Below, in pieces: positions 7,450 to 17,113 of a stretch of 64,000 nucleotides of DNA. The DNA is taken from the NCBI RefSeq assembly GCF_000385135.1, contig NZ_ARQM01000015.1:219596-283595 (forward strand), read 5' to 3'. How positions within the stretch are numbered: the first letter of the stretch is position 1; every line of letters starts with the position of its first letter. The position numbers and the translations under genes were made by a program. Below the pieces are notes generated by a model. The model was given only the letters and a program-made list of their open reading frames with translations. It did no database searches and had not been told where the DNA came from. The DNA is from Promicromonospora sukumoe 327MFSha3.1 (GTDB lineage Bacteria; Actinomycetota; Actinomycetes; Actinomycetales; Cellulomonadaceae).

Positions 7450-8493
7450 TCAGACGCCGTCGTCGACCCGGACGCGCTCCGTGAGCCCGCGCAGGAACCC
7501 GGCGCCCCACGCCATGTGCATCGTCACGAGCGTCGCCGGCAGGGCCAGCGCCGAGCGCAGGTCGAGCCGCGGGCGGCGGGTCGCCGCGTGCGCCGACGCC
7601 GCCAGCACGCCCAGCAGGTAGGTGGCGGGCGGCACGAGGCCGACCACGGTCACGGGCAGCGAGCCCGCGACGGCGCCGGCGATCGCCACCAGCACGGACA
7701 CGGCGAGCACGACGACGGCGGTCGGCGGGGCGAGGTAGCGCAGGTTCGCGGTGCCGGGGTTGCGGCGCACCACCTCGCGGCGCCACATGCCGGTGCGCCA
7801 GAACTGCGTGGCGATGGCGCCCAGCGAGCGGCGCGGCTTGTACTCGACGACGAGCGACGGGTCGAACCAGAGCAGGCTGCCGCTGGTGCGCAGGCGCAGG
7901 CACAGCTCCCAGTCCTGGGCCCGCACGTACACGGGCGAGTACCCGCCCACGCGCTCCAGCGCCTCGCGGCGGAACGTGCCCAGGTAGACGGTCTCGGCCG
8001 GGCCGGCGACGCCGCCCGTGTGGAACGACGCGGCGCCCAGCCCCGCGGGGTGGCTCATGGCACGCGCCACGGCCTTCTGGACGGGGGTGTCGCCGACGGG
8101 AAGCATCTGCCCGCCGACGCCGTCCGCGCCCGCGGCCTGGAGGGCCTCCACGGCGCGGCGCACGTACGTGGGCTCGGCCACGGTGTGGCCGTCCACACGG
8201 ACGAAGATCGAGTGTCCCTCGGGCATGCGCTCCAGGCCTGCGTTCAGGCCCAGCGGCTTGGAGCCCGTCGGGTTGTCCACCACGGTGACGCGGCCGGTCT
8301 CGACCGCGAGCTTGTCGGCGATCTCGCGGGTCCGGTCCTTGGACGGCCCCACCGACAGCACCACGTGCAGCGGGTGGGGATAGTCCTGGCCCAGGACCGA
8401 GCGCACCATCGCCTCGAGGTAGGGCTCCTCGTCACGTACGACGGCGACCACCGTCACCAACGGCATGCTCGCCGCCTCTACCCGCTCGGGCAC
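7450..8493 (-). CDS. Family 2 glycosyltransferase with C-terminal membrane helices
   Basis: 347 residues from the GTG at 8493, chosen because GAGAGGAGG ends 6 bases before it. N-terminal GT-A domain: VTVVAVVRDEEPYLEAMVRS, SVGPSKDRT, the metal motif VDGHT near residue 105 and QDWELCLRL as the acceptor/base segment. Two or three membrane helices follow (YLAPPTAVVVLAVSVLVAIAG, VVGLVPPATYLLGVLAAS). The arrangement resembles ExoA-like glycosyltransferases that add a sugar to a lipid-linked intermediate at the membrane. It is the last gene of the minus-strand group that includes neuB and neuA. Sugar specificity unknown. Confidence 0.8.
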   Translation of the reverse strand: MPERVEAASMPLVTVVAVVRDEEPYLEAMVRSVLGQDYPHPLHVVLSVGPSKDRTREIADKLAVETGRVTVVDNPTGSKPLGLNAGLERMPEGHSIFVRVDGHTVAEPTYVRRAVEALQAAGADGVGGQMLPVGDTPVQKAVARAMSHPAGLGAASFHTGGVAGPAETVYLGTFRREALERVGGYSPVYVRAQDWELCLRLRTSGSLLWFDPSLVVEYKPRRSLGAIATQFWRTGMWRREVVRRNPGTANLRYLAPPTAVVVLAVSVLVAIAGAVAGSLPVTVVGLVPPATYLLGVLAASAHAATRRPRLDLRSALALPATLVTMHMAWGAGFLRGLTERVRVDDGV

Positions 8494-8566
8494 GAGGCCT
8501 CCTCTCGTTGACGCGTTGGCAGGACCTACAGGTCCACGATCTCGTGTTCTGTCAGTTCCGGAAACA

Positions 8567-8606
8567 TCGGGGGCGGACGCCGCGCACACGCGGCGTCCGC
8601 CCCCGA
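8567..8606 (-). terminator. Hairpin terminator after neuB-like gene
   Basis: An 18-bp perfect stem (8567-8584 with 8589-8606, loop CACA) starts 13 bp after the stop of the nonulosonate synthase gene. On the minus strand the stem is followed by TGTTTCC, giving a weak U-rich tail. It separates this gene from the GT2 gene further downstream. Confidence 0.75.
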
Positions 8607-8618
8607 CAGGTCGACCTG

Positions 8619-9512
<894 letters not shown>

Positions 9513-9570
9513 AACGAGGTCCTTCCGAAGATGTCTTGCACAGGGTAGTGCTCGTACGGCTTGTCGATGG

Positions 9571-10812
9571 CTATCCGGTGACGGCTGGAGCCTGGGCGGT
9601 GCCGGCACCGGGCGCGACTTCACCCGGACGCGAGGCGAGTATACGGTCACAGACCTCACGAACCGCACCGTCTCCGCCGTCCCGGGACAGCACGATCCTG
9701 GCCTGCGCCTTCACCTCGGGACGCGCGTCGGCGACCGCGATCGGCCAGCCGACGACCGCCATGGCGGGCAGGTCGTTGACGTCGTTCCCGACGTACGCGA
9801 CCCGCGCCGGGTCGAGACCGTGGTCCGTGAGCCAGCCGCGCAGCGCGGTGGCCTTGTCCTCGACGCCGTGCAGCACCTCGACGCGCAGCTTGCTCGCGCG
9901 GGAGGCGACGACCTTGTTGGTCTCGGTGGACAGGATCAGGACGGGGATGCCCGTGCGCCGCAGGCGGGAGATACCCATCCCGTCGCCACGACTGACCCGG
10001 ACCTGCTCGGTGCCGTCCTGGTCCACGTAGGCGTGGTCGTCGGTGTGCACGCCGTCGAAGTCGGTCACCAGGGCGTCGACGTCGAGCGGCTCGGGCGAGG
10101 CGTCGACGTCCTGGTCGACGAGCTGGCGGGCGAGCCACAGGTCGCGCGGCTCGTCGATCTCGATCGACCACTCGGGGGCGACCGGCTGGATGCCGACGTC
10201 GCCGAAGAACCGCGTCCCGCTCTCCCGGAACCCGTCCGTACGCATCACGTAGAAGGCGCCGGTCTCCCGGTAGTGCGGGGCCCGCTCCTGGCGCCGCGGC
10301 CGGTACTCGGTGGTGTGGCCCACCGGGCTGGCCACGCCGTCGTCGATCCGCCACTGGAAGTCGTGCGTCTCCGAGACGGCGACGACCACGTCCTTCTCCC
10401 CCTCGGCGACGGTGCGCACGGCGGCGTCCAGGTCCGCGGGGTCGATGAACGGAGAGGTGCACTGCACCAGCACCGTGACCGGCGGGATCTCCTGCGGGGG
10501 CAGGCCCCCGTCACCGGCCTCCACCCGCTCCAGGACGTGCAGCAGCGCGGACTCCGACGACGCCGTCCCGCCGGCGATCTCCGCGGGCCGGACCACCACG
10601 CGAGCTCCGTGCGACAGCGCCTCCGCCGCGATCTCGTCGTGGTCCGTCGAGACGATGACCGTCCCGACCGACGGGGCCGCTGACGCGGCCTGGACCGCCC
10701 GGCCGACGAGCGTGATGCCGTCGACCCGGGCCAGGTTCTTCAGCGGGACCCCCTGCGAACCGCCGCGGGCCGGGATGATGACGATGGCCGACGGGCCGGC
10801 TGTCTCTGGCAT
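9571..10812 (-). CDS. neuA: CMP-nonulosonate synthetase (NeuA-like) fused to KdsC-type HAD phosphatase
   Basis: 413 residues from the ATG at 10812 (GAAGGAAAG upstream). Residues 1-235 are a cytidylyltransferase that activates a nonulosonate with CTP: IIPARGGSQGVPLKNL, TDHDEIAAEA and QCTSPFIDPADLDAAV. Residues 245-400 are a HAD phosphatase of the small KdsC type: DFDGV with Asp251 and Asp253, ILSTE (motif II) and GNDVNDLPAM with Asp344 and Asp347. The fusion suggests that a phosphorylated nonulosonate is first dephosphorylated and then activated by one polypeptide, as with vertebrate CMAS-like architecture. It is upstream of neuB (58-bp gap) and probably co-transcribed with it. Confidence 0.85.
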   Translation of the reverse strand: MPETAGPSAIVIIPARGGSQGVPLKNLARVDGITLVGRAVQAASAAPSVGTVIVSTDHDEIAAEALSHGARVVVRPAEIAGGTASSESALLHVLERVEAGDGGLPPQEIPPVTVLVQCTSPFIDPADLDAAVRTVAEGEKDVVVAVSETHDFQWRIDDGVASPVGHTTEYRPRRQERAPHYRETGAFYVMRTDGFRESGTRFFGDVGIQPVAPEWSIEIDEPRDLWLARQLVDQDVDASPEPLDVDALVTDFDGVHTDDHAYVDQDGTEQVRVSRGDGMGISRLRRTGIPVLILSTETNKVVASRASKLRVEVLHGVEDKATALRGWLTDHGLDPARVAYVGNDVNDLPAMAVVGWPIAVADARPEVKAQARIVLSRDGGDGAVREVCDRILASRPGEVAPGAGTAQAPAVTG

Positions 10813-11002
10813 GCTTTCCTTCGACGGGCTGACTCGGGCGGAGCCTGGTGAACCAGGTCCCGTCCCGCCTGCGCGTCGCGCGCAGGGCGCTGTCCACTCT
10901 AGCGCTCCCCGACTCGCCCCCTGGCACCCCGGCTCCACGCGGTCATCGGGCCGTTCGCGTCCGTCGTACGGGCCCGAACTCCATCTCTGAGAGGATTACG
11001 CC
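10813..11002. promoter_or_regulatory. Divergent promoter region neuA/ugd
   Basis: 190 bp between divergent starts. A minus-strand TAGAGT (10896-10901) is a possible -10 box for the neuA-neuB unit. Short inverted repeats CCTGGT-GA-ACCAGG and CCTGCGCG-TC-GCGCGCAGG lie between it and neuA. No gene is seen here. Confidence 0.3.
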
Positions 11003-12169
11003 ATGAAGATCGCTGTTGCCGGAACGGGCTATGTCGGCCTGTCCAACGCCGTCCTGCTCGCACAGCACCACCAGGTGTGGGCGGTGGACGTAGACGCTTC
11101 GAAGGTCGCGCTGGTGAACGACCGCAAGAGCCCGATCGTGGACGCGGAGCTGGAGGAGTACCTCGCCACGAAGGACCTCGACCTCACCGCGACGCTGGAC
11201 GCCTCGGCCGCCTACACCGGTGCGCAGGTCGTGGTCGTGGCGACGCCGACGAACTACGACGAGGTGACCAACTTCTTCGACACCTCCTCGGTGGAGTCGG
11301 TGATCGACCAGGTGCTGCAGGTGGCACCCGACGCGACGATCGTCGTGAAGTCCACGATCCCGGTGGGCTTCACCGAGCGGGTGCGGGCCGAGCGCCCCGG
11401 CGCCGCCATCGTCTTCTCGCCGGAGTTCCTTCGGGAGGGCCGGGCGCTGTACGACAACCTGCACCCCTCGCGCATCGTGGTCGGCGACCGGTCCGAGCGC
11501 GGCAAGCACTTCGCCGAGCTGCTGCTCGAGGGCGCGCTGACCAAGGACGTCCCGATCCTGCTGACCGACGCGACCGAGGCCGAGGCGATCAAGCTGTTCG
11601 CCAACACCTACCTCGCGCTGCGCGTCGCCTACTTCAACGAGCTCGACACGTACGCGGCCACCCACGGCCTGGACACCGCGCAGATCATCGAGGGCGTGGG
11701 CCTGGACCCGCGGATCGGGTCGCACTACAACAACCCGTCCTTCGGGTACGGCGGCTACTGCCTGCCCAAGGACACCAAGCAGCTCCTGGCCAACTACGCC
11801 GACGTGCCGCAGAACCTGATCAACGCCGTGGTGGACGCCAACACCACGCGCAAGGACTTCGTCGCCGCGGACATCCTGCGGCGCGAGCCCAAGACCGTGG
11901 GCGTGTACCGCCTGGTCATGAAGTCCGGGTCGGACAACTTCCGGGCCTCCTCGATCCAGGGCATCATGAAGCGCATCAAGGCCAAGGGCATCGAGGTCAT
12001 CGTCTACGAGCCCAGCCTCGAGGACGACGAGTTCTACAGCTCCGAGGTCGTCCGCGACCTGGACGCGTTCAAGGGCCGCGCCGACGTCATCATCGCCAAC
12101 CGCCGCACCGAGGCGCTCGACGACGTGGCCGACAAGGTCTACACCCGCGACATCTACGGCCGCGACTGA
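11003..12169 (+). CDS. ugd: UDP-glucose 6-dehydrogenase
   Basis: 388 residues, ATG start with GAGAGGA upstream. It oxidises UDP-glucose to UDP-glucuronate with two NAD+. The N-terminal Rossmann motif is GTGYVG (7-12), followed by [31 protein letters not shown] and the catalytic cysteine in [12 protein letters not shown] (Cys253). Length and the short-form motifs match the 388-residue Ugd type rather than the 430-residue WecC type found at 26657. It supplies glucuronate for the surrounding polymer locus. Transcribed alone, ending at a bidirectional hairpin. Confidence 0.92.
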   Translation: MKIAVAGTGYVGLSNAVLLAQHHQVWAVDVDASKVALVNDRKSPIVDAELEEYLATKDLDLTATLDASAAYTGAQVVVVATPTNYDEVTNFFDTSSVESVIDQVLQVAPDATIVVKSTIPVGFTERVRAERPGAAIVFSPEFLREGRALYDNLHPSRIVVGDRSERGKHFAELLLEGALTKDVPILLTDATEAEAIKLFANTYLALRVAYFNELDTYAATHGLDTAQIIEGVGLDPRIGSHYNNPSFGYGGYCLPKDTKQLLANYADVPQNLINAVVDANTTRKDFVAADILRREPKTVGVYRLVMKSGSDNFRASSIQGIMKRIKAKGIEVIVYEPSLEDDEFYSSEVVRDLDAFKGRADVIIANRRTEALDDVADKVYTRDIYGRD

Positions 12170-12174
12170 TCATC

Positions 12175-12249
12175 GGTGAGGCCCGCCGCGGGTCGAGCTC
12201 GTCGAGACCGGTGAGGTCCCGAAGAGCTCGACCAGCGGCGGGCCTCACC
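12175..12249. terminator. Long stem-loop at convergent junction
   Basis: A 15-bp outer stem (12175-12189 GGTGAGGCCCGCCGC with 12235-12249) encloses a second stem (12191-12199 GGTCGAGCT with 12225-12233). It fills the space between convergent ugd and the polysialyltransferase-like gene, and so serves as a bidirectional terminator. Confidence 0.75.
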
Positions 12250-12272
12250 CGTCCCTGCTGGTCCGGACAGGC

Positions 12273-13685
12273 TCAGTGCGGCCGGAACATGACGGCCTGC
12301 GCGACCGCCTTCGCCCTGCGGACCGCGCCCGACCGTCGCGCCGCCTGGCGGACGAGCCGTCCCGCGTCGCGCCGGAGCCGGGTCCTGACCTTCCTCGCCA
12401 CCGCACGGGCATCCGCGTGGCGCTGGTCGTCGCCGGGCGCGCCGGCCTGCGGCACCGGCACCACGGCCGCCCGGCCGGCGACGTCGTCGGCCCCCGCGAA
12501 GAACTTCGCGGTCCAGGGGTGCTCGGCGAGCAGCCGCCTCCGGTCCTCCGACACGGCACCCGGTCGGCGCATCGCGTGCGCGATCTCGTCCACCAGCAGC
12601 TGCAGGTCGATCTCGACGGGACCGCGCTCGACCAGGGTGCCGTCCGGCGCGACGTCCGCGCGGTTCAGGCGGACGTCGGTGATCGCCAGCGGGACGCGGT
12701 TGCCGTCCTGGAGCTTCGGCAGCCGCTCCAGCACCTCGTCGACCCCGACGGCGTACCCGGCCGTCCCGTAGACCTCGGCCGCCGTCGACAGCTCGGCCGA
12801 GAAGCACCCGATGACGGCGGCGGGCCACAGCCGGTCGTACAGGACCTCCGCGGGTACCGGGTCGTCGAGCACCCGCAGCCGGACGCCGAGCTCGTCCGCC
12901 AGGTCCGGGAGCCGGTGCGCGAACGCCGGGGGCGCGCTCGGGCGCGGCGTGAGCACGACCTGCCGGTGCCCCAGCCCGGCGGCCACCCGAAGGAATCTCT
13001 CGTGCAGCTCCTGCTCCTCCTCCGGTGACAGCAGCCCGGACGTGCTCAGGTCCTGCCCGAGCACGATCGCGTCGACCCGCTCCTCGCCCGGCGACGCGGA
13101 CGCCGTCGCCTCACCGTGCTCGGCCACGACGTCCCGGTACCCCGCCGAGGACAGGACCACGTTCGCCACCACGTGCTCGCGCAGGAGCACCGGGTCCAGC
13201 CCGCCCGCCAGGTCCAGGTGGAGCAGCCGGCGCAGCCGTGGCGCGATCTGTCGCGGCGCGGGCACCGGCAGCGGGCCGTAGCCCGTCAGCCCGTCGGGGA
13301 CGACGTCGACCGGACCCTCCGGGAAGACCCGCAGGACCGAGGTCGCCGGCTTGGCCGCCAACGACTGGAGCGTGATCCCGAACGGCTCGCGCAGGCCCAC
13401 CGCCGCCGCGAGGATCCCGTGCCACCGCTCGACGTCCTCCGCCGGGCTCCACGAGCACGGGTGCTGCGGGTAGATGACCTCGTTGAGGGACACGACCCGG
13501 TCGAACCGCCGGGCGAGCTCGGCGAAACCGGGCTGCTCCGCCAGGCCGCCCCCGAGCTCCGGGATCGGTGAGGTGCTGGTCGTCATCAGCACCTTGGTGC
13601 CGGCGTCGGCGTACAGGCCGGCGTCGACGGCGGACGCCATGGCGGCGGCCGCCGAGAAGGTGGGAGCGACGAAGAGCTGGTCCAT
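12273..13685 (-). CDS. Polysialyltransferase-family-like protein
   Basis: 470 residues. It resembles the alpha-2,8-polysialyltransferase family (PF07388-like) found in bacterial capsule and actinobacterial wall loci: PTFSAAAAMASAVDAG at the N-terminus, SLNEVIYPQHPCSWSP at 66-81, DAIVLGQDLS, VVLTPRPSAPP in the position of the usual HP motif, and IGCFSAELSTA in the position of the CMP-binding Ser motif. The His of the HP motif appears replaced by Arg-Pro, so catalytic competence is uncertain. It is the downstream partner of a GT2 gene one base away. A role in adding nonulosonate residues to the polymer is inferred. Confidence 0.6.
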   Translation of the reverse strand: MDQLFVAPTFSAAAAMASAVDAGLYADAGTKVLMTTSTSPIPELGGGLAEQPGFAELARRFDRVVSLNEVIYPQHPCSWSPAEDVERWHGILAAAVGLREPFGITLQSLAAKPATSVLRVFPEGPVDVVPDGLTGYGPLPVPAPRQIAPRLRRLLHLDLAGGLDPVLLREHVVANVVLSSAGYRDVVAEHGEATASASPGEERVDAIVLGQDLSTSGLLSPEEEQELHERFLRVAAGLGHRQVVLTPRPSAPPAFAHRLPDLADELGVRLRVLDDPVPAEVLYDRLWPAAVIGCFSAELSTAAEVYGTAGYAVGVDEVLERLPKLQDGNRVPLAITDVRLNRADVAPDGTLVERGPVEIDLQLLVDEIAHAMRRPGAVSEDRRRLLAEHPWTAKFFAGADDVAGRAAVVPVPQAGAPGDDQRHADARAVARKVRTRLRRDAGRLVRQAARRSGAVRRAKAVAQAVMFRPH

Positions 13686-13686
13686 G

Positions 13687-14649
13687 TCAGTCGGCCTCGA
13701 TTCGCAGGATCTTCCCGAGCACGATCCGCTTGGACAGGTCGAAGTGCCGCAGCGCGGTGCGGACGGACTCCGGCGGGAACGAGTTCAGGAACGCGGACGA
13801 CCGGTGGTACAGCTCGCGCTGCAGCTCGTGGGACAGCCTGGCGCGGCGGGACACGTGGAACTCGACGATCCGCAGCGCTCCGTACGCCGCCTTGTCCACG
13901 TAGCCGGCGTTGCCCGAGCCGACCGCCAGGTCACGGATGCCGGCATAGGCGTCCAGGAAGTGCAGCGTGCTCGCGTTCCCCGCCTGGGTGAGCGCCGTGG
14001 GGTTGGCGTCCTTGCGGTAGAAGTAGCCGTTCAGGTCCACCACGGCGGTGGACTCCGTGTTCAGGTGCAGGCGCCAGAACCACGGCCGGTCGGCGGCCGT
14101 GCGCAACGACTCGTCGAAGGCGAACAGCGCGGGGTCGATCCGTTCCCTGTCGTACATCCCCGCCCACAGGAACGGGTAGTCGACGACGGTCCGGTAGCCC
14201 GGCGCGCCGATCTGCGACCTCGGGTCGAGCACGACGTCCCGGCGCTCCTCGGGCGCCCGCTCGACCACGCGCGTCATCTGGTCGACCCGCACGTGATCGG
14301 TCCGGACGAAGTCGACGTCCAGCCGCTGCAACGCGGCCAGGGTCCGGTCGAGGTGCCCTACGTGGTACCAGTCGTCGGCGTCGAGATAGGTGAGGTACCT
14401 GCCCTCGGCATGCTCCAGCGCGATGTTCCTGGACTTGGCCACGCCGTAGTTCTCGGGGTTGCGCAGGGTGGTCAGCCAGGGCATGTCCCGCGCCGCACGC
14501 TCGATGATCTCGGGCGTCTCGTCCGAGGAGTGGTCGTCGATCAGGATGAACTGGTAGTCATCGCGCCGGTTCGCCCTGATCGTCGCGAGGCAGTTGGGCA
14601 GGAACGTGGCCGCGTCGTAGACCGGCACGATGATGCTCAGCGTGGTCAA
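13687..14649 (-). CDS. Family 2 glycosyltransferase
   Basis: 320 residues if translated from the TTG at 14649, preferred because AGGA lies 8 bases upstream and the protein then starts MTTLSIIVPVYD like other GT2 enzymes. GTG codons at 14706 and 14697 would add up to 19 Arg-rich residues. GT-A motifs: IIVPVYDAATFLPNCLATI, ILIDDHSSDET, GVAKSRNIALEHAEGRYLTYLDADDW with the DAD metal motif, and a C-terminal helical part. Soluble. It is followed by the polysialyltransferase-like gene after one base, so both are one transcription unit. Donor sugar unknown. Confidence 0.8.
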   Translation of the reverse strand: MTTLSIIVPVYDAATFLPNCLATIRANRRDDYQFILIDDHSSDETPEIIERAARDMPWLTTLRNPENYGVAKSRNIALEHAEGRYLTYLDADDWYHVGHLDRTLAALQRLDVDFVRTDHVRVDQMTRVVERAPEERRDVVLDPRSQIGAPGYRTVVDYPFLWAGMYDRERIDPALFAFDESLRTAADRPWFWRLHLNTESTAVVDLNGYFYRKDANPTALTQAGNASTLHFLDAYAGIRDLAVGSGNAGYVDKAAYGALRIVEFHVSRRARLSHELQRELYHRSSAFLNSFPPESVRTALRHFDLSKRIVLGKILRIEAD

Positions 14650-14765
14650 GGTTTCCGTCCTGGCTCGTGGTTTCCGGGGGAATCTACCGGAGCACACCGA
14701 TCCCACCGACCTCGGCGGTCCCTGTCGTCCTCAGGACCGCCGCGACGTCCAGACCGGACCCTTCG

Positions 14766-15806
14766 TCAGCGGCGGCTGGCCGCTGCCGCGTCCTGGAAGA
14801 CCTTGGCGTACATCTTCACGGTCTCCTCCAGGTCGGGCGCGTCGAGCTGCGGGCTGCCCGACGGCGGCGTCGCGCGCAGGCTCGTCACCGTGGAGTCGAT
14901 CTTCTCGGCGGTGAGCGGGCCCTCGTAGAGGGTGATCCACCCGGCGCCGACCTTCTTGGCGAGACGTCGCGTCAGGTCGGTGGCGGGCACCAGGACGGGG
15001 CGGTCGAGCGACAGTGCCGTGTACAGCACGTGCATGTCCTCGATCTCGGCCACCTTGGGGAGCAGCACCAGCTCGGCAGCGGTGACCTCCTGCACGGTCG
15101 CGCCCTCGGAGATGGTCTCGAGCAGCAGCGTGATCTTCTCCGGGTCGCGCGCGGCCATCCCCTTGAGCCCGATGTACGCACCGGCCGCCGGCTTGCCGAC
15201 GACGCGCAGCGAGAGCCCGGGCGTCTCGGTGGAGAAGAAGTTCTCGAGCGCCGGCGCGACGCCCTTGGGCAGGTTCGGCGAGATGCGGAGCAGACGGCCG
15301 GGCACCTGCTCGGAGCGGGGGTAGCCCAGGAACCGCTCGCGGTAGTGCGCGTGCGGGATGAGCGTGACGGGACGCCCCTTCGGGGCACGCGTCGTCTCGT
15401 CCAGCACGATGTACGACGTCGTCACCTGGTCGAGCAGCCGGTTCGCGGCCTGACGCAGGCGGCCGCCCTGGCCGGTGGCGTCGGCACCGCTGATGGTCCG
15501 CACCACGGCGATCTTGCGGCGCTTGGCCTGCAGCACGAAGTCGGCCATCTTGGCGAGGCGCTTCCACCGGCTGCCCTTGCCGAGCAGCACGCTCGACCGG
15601 TGCAGGTGGACCACGTCCATGTCGGCGTGCGGAAGCTTGCCCTCGAAGTAGCGGAACTCGACACCCGGGGTGGCTTCGTTCCCGACGATCTGGTCGATGT
15701 AGGAGACGATGTGGTACGGCTGGCGCTGAGATGCGAAGACCACGATCTGGTCGCGCTGATCGCGCTCGGCGGCGGGATCTGCAGCGGGATGAGTAACATT
15801 CGGCAC
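14766..15806 (-). CDS. GT4-like glycosyltransferase
   Basis: 346 residues from the GTG at 15806, which lies 6 bases after a TATCGT hexamer and has no ribosome site, so a leaderless message is likely. The GT-B-like order is: IVVFASQRQPYHIVSYIDQI, DVVHLHRSSVLLGKGSRWKRLAKM, VRTISGADATGQGGRLRQAANRLLDQ, VTLIPHAHYRERF, LLRISPNLPKGV, and VTAAELVLLPKVAEIEDMHVLYTALSLDRPVLVP as the nucleotide-sugar side. Family assignment is by overall shape and the HLHRSS and SLDRPVLVP segments; acceptor and donor are not determinable. It heads the minus-strand group 15806-12273. Confidence 0.65.
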   Translation of the reverse strand: MPNVTHPAADPAAERDQRDQIVVFASQRQPYHIVSYIDQIVGNEATPGVEFRYFEGKLPHADMDVVHLHRSSVLLGKGSRWKRLAKMADFVLQAKRRKIAVVRTISGADATGQGGRLRQAANRLLDQVTTSYIVLDETTRAPKGRPVTLIPHAHYRERFLGYPRSEQVPGRLLRISPNLPKGVAPALENFFSTETPGLSLRVVGKPAAGAYIGLKGMAARDPEKITLLLETISEGATVQEVTAAELVLLPKVAEIEDMHVLYTALSLDRPVLVPATDLTRRLAKKVGAGWITLYEGPLTAEKIDSTVTSLRATPPSGSPQLDAPDLEETVKMYAKVFQDAAAASRR

Positions 15807-15812
15807 CAGGCT

Positions 15813-15818
15813 ACGATA
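15813..15818 (-). promoter_or_regulatory. Leaderless -10 box for GT4-like gene
   Basis: TATCGT on the minus strand, 6 bases (AGCCTG) before the GTG at 15806, with no Shine-Dalgarno sequence. Confidence 0.55.
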
Positions 15819-15950
15819 CCAACGTGGACCCTGGCTGTGCACAGGTCCGCAGTCACGACGACGGGCCTCAGCGGTCCACACAGACCGGGCACACACCAGC
15901 CCTCTGTGCACGTCAGCCCTGATCGACCGCCGGCAACGCGACTCCGATAA

Positions 15951-15956
15951 TAGGAT
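15951..15956 (+). promoter_or_regulatory. Leaderless -10 box for pyruvyl transferase gene
   Basis: TAGGAT 8 bases before the GTG at 15965. The AGGA inside it could alternatively act as a ribosome site. Confidence 0.45.
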
Positions 15957-15964
15957 CCCCCACC

Positions 15965-17017
15965 GTGAACTCGAACCTTGTCCAAGATGTCTTCGTCAAC
16001 CTCGGTGGGCAGGACGACAATCTCGGCGACTCCGCGCTGCGAGCAGGCTTCCTCCTCGCCGCCCGAGGCGAGGGCCGCCGCTTCCACGTGCTTCTGGAGA
16101 ACAAGACGTCGGACTACGTCTCCGGCCTTCCCCTGAAGCCCGAGGACCGCGTCTACACCAAGGCGTCGAAGTGGGGCGCCGCCTCCCGGGCCGCCGTCCG
16201 CCCCGTTCACCTCTTCGAGGCAGGCGAGATCAACCCGCGCGCCGGCACGTACCCCAAGCGCAGCCGCGTCGCCGGCCTGCAGCAGGCGGTCAACGCCGGG
16301 GGCGCCGTCATCGTCGCCGGGATCGGCATCCGGTCGCCCCAGGTCGCGGCCGAGGCGGTCACGTTCCACCAGGTGCTGCAGGACGCGGCGATCGTGTCCT
16401 GGCGCGACCAGCCGTCGCGGGACGCCGCAGGGTTCGGCGACGTCGCGCCGGACTGGGCCTACTCGATGGGCACGCCGACGTCCCGGTGGGCCCCCGAGTC
16501 CGAGCGCCCGCTGCTGCCGATCACGCTGCGCTACGACCGGCCGTGGCCGGAGGCCTCGTGGTTCGACGCCGTCCGCGCCCTCGCCGCGCAGACGTCGACC
16601 GAGATCGTCACCGTCGCCCAGGTAGCCCGTGACGCCCCCCGCGCCGTGCGCGTCGCCGAGGAGCTCGGCGGCAAGTACCTCGTGGCGGCCAGCACCAGCC
16701 ACCGCGACCTCGACGACCACGTCCGCGACGTCTACCGCAGGTCGCTCGCGGTGATCAGCGACCGCGCGCACGGGCTGATCATCGGCGCGTCGGAGGGTGC
16801 CTACCCGCTCGGGTCGGCCGCCGACCCGGAGAAGATCAAGCGTCTGCTCGACTCCGCGGGTCTCGGCGAGCTCACCGGCCGGTACGACGAGCTCGCGCAG
16901 CTCGGCCCGCAGGTCGTGGATCGCCGCTCGAGCCTCGTGTCCGGCATCGACACCGCCCGAGCCACGCTCACGGACCTGCAGGAGCGGATCCACAAGGCCA
17001 TGGACGCCGTCCTCTGA
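15965..17017 (+). CDS. Polysaccharide pyruvyl transferase family protein
   Basis: 350 residues, GTG start. Members transfer pyruvate from phosphoenolpyruvate to a sugar to form a ketal (CsaB, GumL). Visible hallmarks are the N-terminal VNLGGQDDNLGDSALRAG (11-28), GGAVIVAGIGIRSP in the middle, SWRDQPS, and the C-terminal SDRAHGLIIGASEG with the conserved Arg-x-His pair. Cytoplasmic. It stands divergent from the GT4-like gene and alone on the plus strand, ending at a hairpin. In this locus it would add acidic pyruvate ketals to the glycopolymer, a modification reported for actinobacterial wall polymers. Confidence 0.83.
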   Translation: MNSNLVQDVFVNLGGQDDNLGDSALRAGFLLAARGEGRRFHVLLENKTSDYVSGLPLKPEDRVYTKASKWGAASRAAVRPVHLFEAGEINPRAGTYPKRSRVAGLQQAVNAGGAVIVAGIGIRSPQVAAEAVTFHQVLQDAAIVSWRDQPSRDAAGFGDVAPDWAYSMGTPTSRWAPESERPLLPITLRYDRPWPEASWFDAVRALAAQTSTEIVTVAQVARDAPRAVRVAEELGGKYLVAASTSHRDLDDHVRDVYRRSLAVISDRAHGLIIGASEGAYPLGSAADPEKIKRLLDSAGLGELTGRYDELAQLGPQVVDRRSSLVSGIDTARATLTDLQERIHKAMDAVL

Positions 17018-17048
17018 CCGCCTGACGGATCGGGCGGACGTCGCTCGG

Positions 17049-17093
17049 CTCCTGGTAGGCGGCTGGCCTCGACCAGCTCGCTCCTACCAGGAG
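17049..17093. terminator. Stem-loop at convergent junction
   Basis: Outer stem CTCCTGGTAGG (17049-17059) pairs with 17083-17093, and inner stem GCTGG pairs with CCAGC. It lies between the convergent pyruvyl transferase and GT2-GT4 genes. Confidence 0.7.
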
Positions 17094-17113
17094 TCCTCAC
17101 GCACCGGGCCTGC

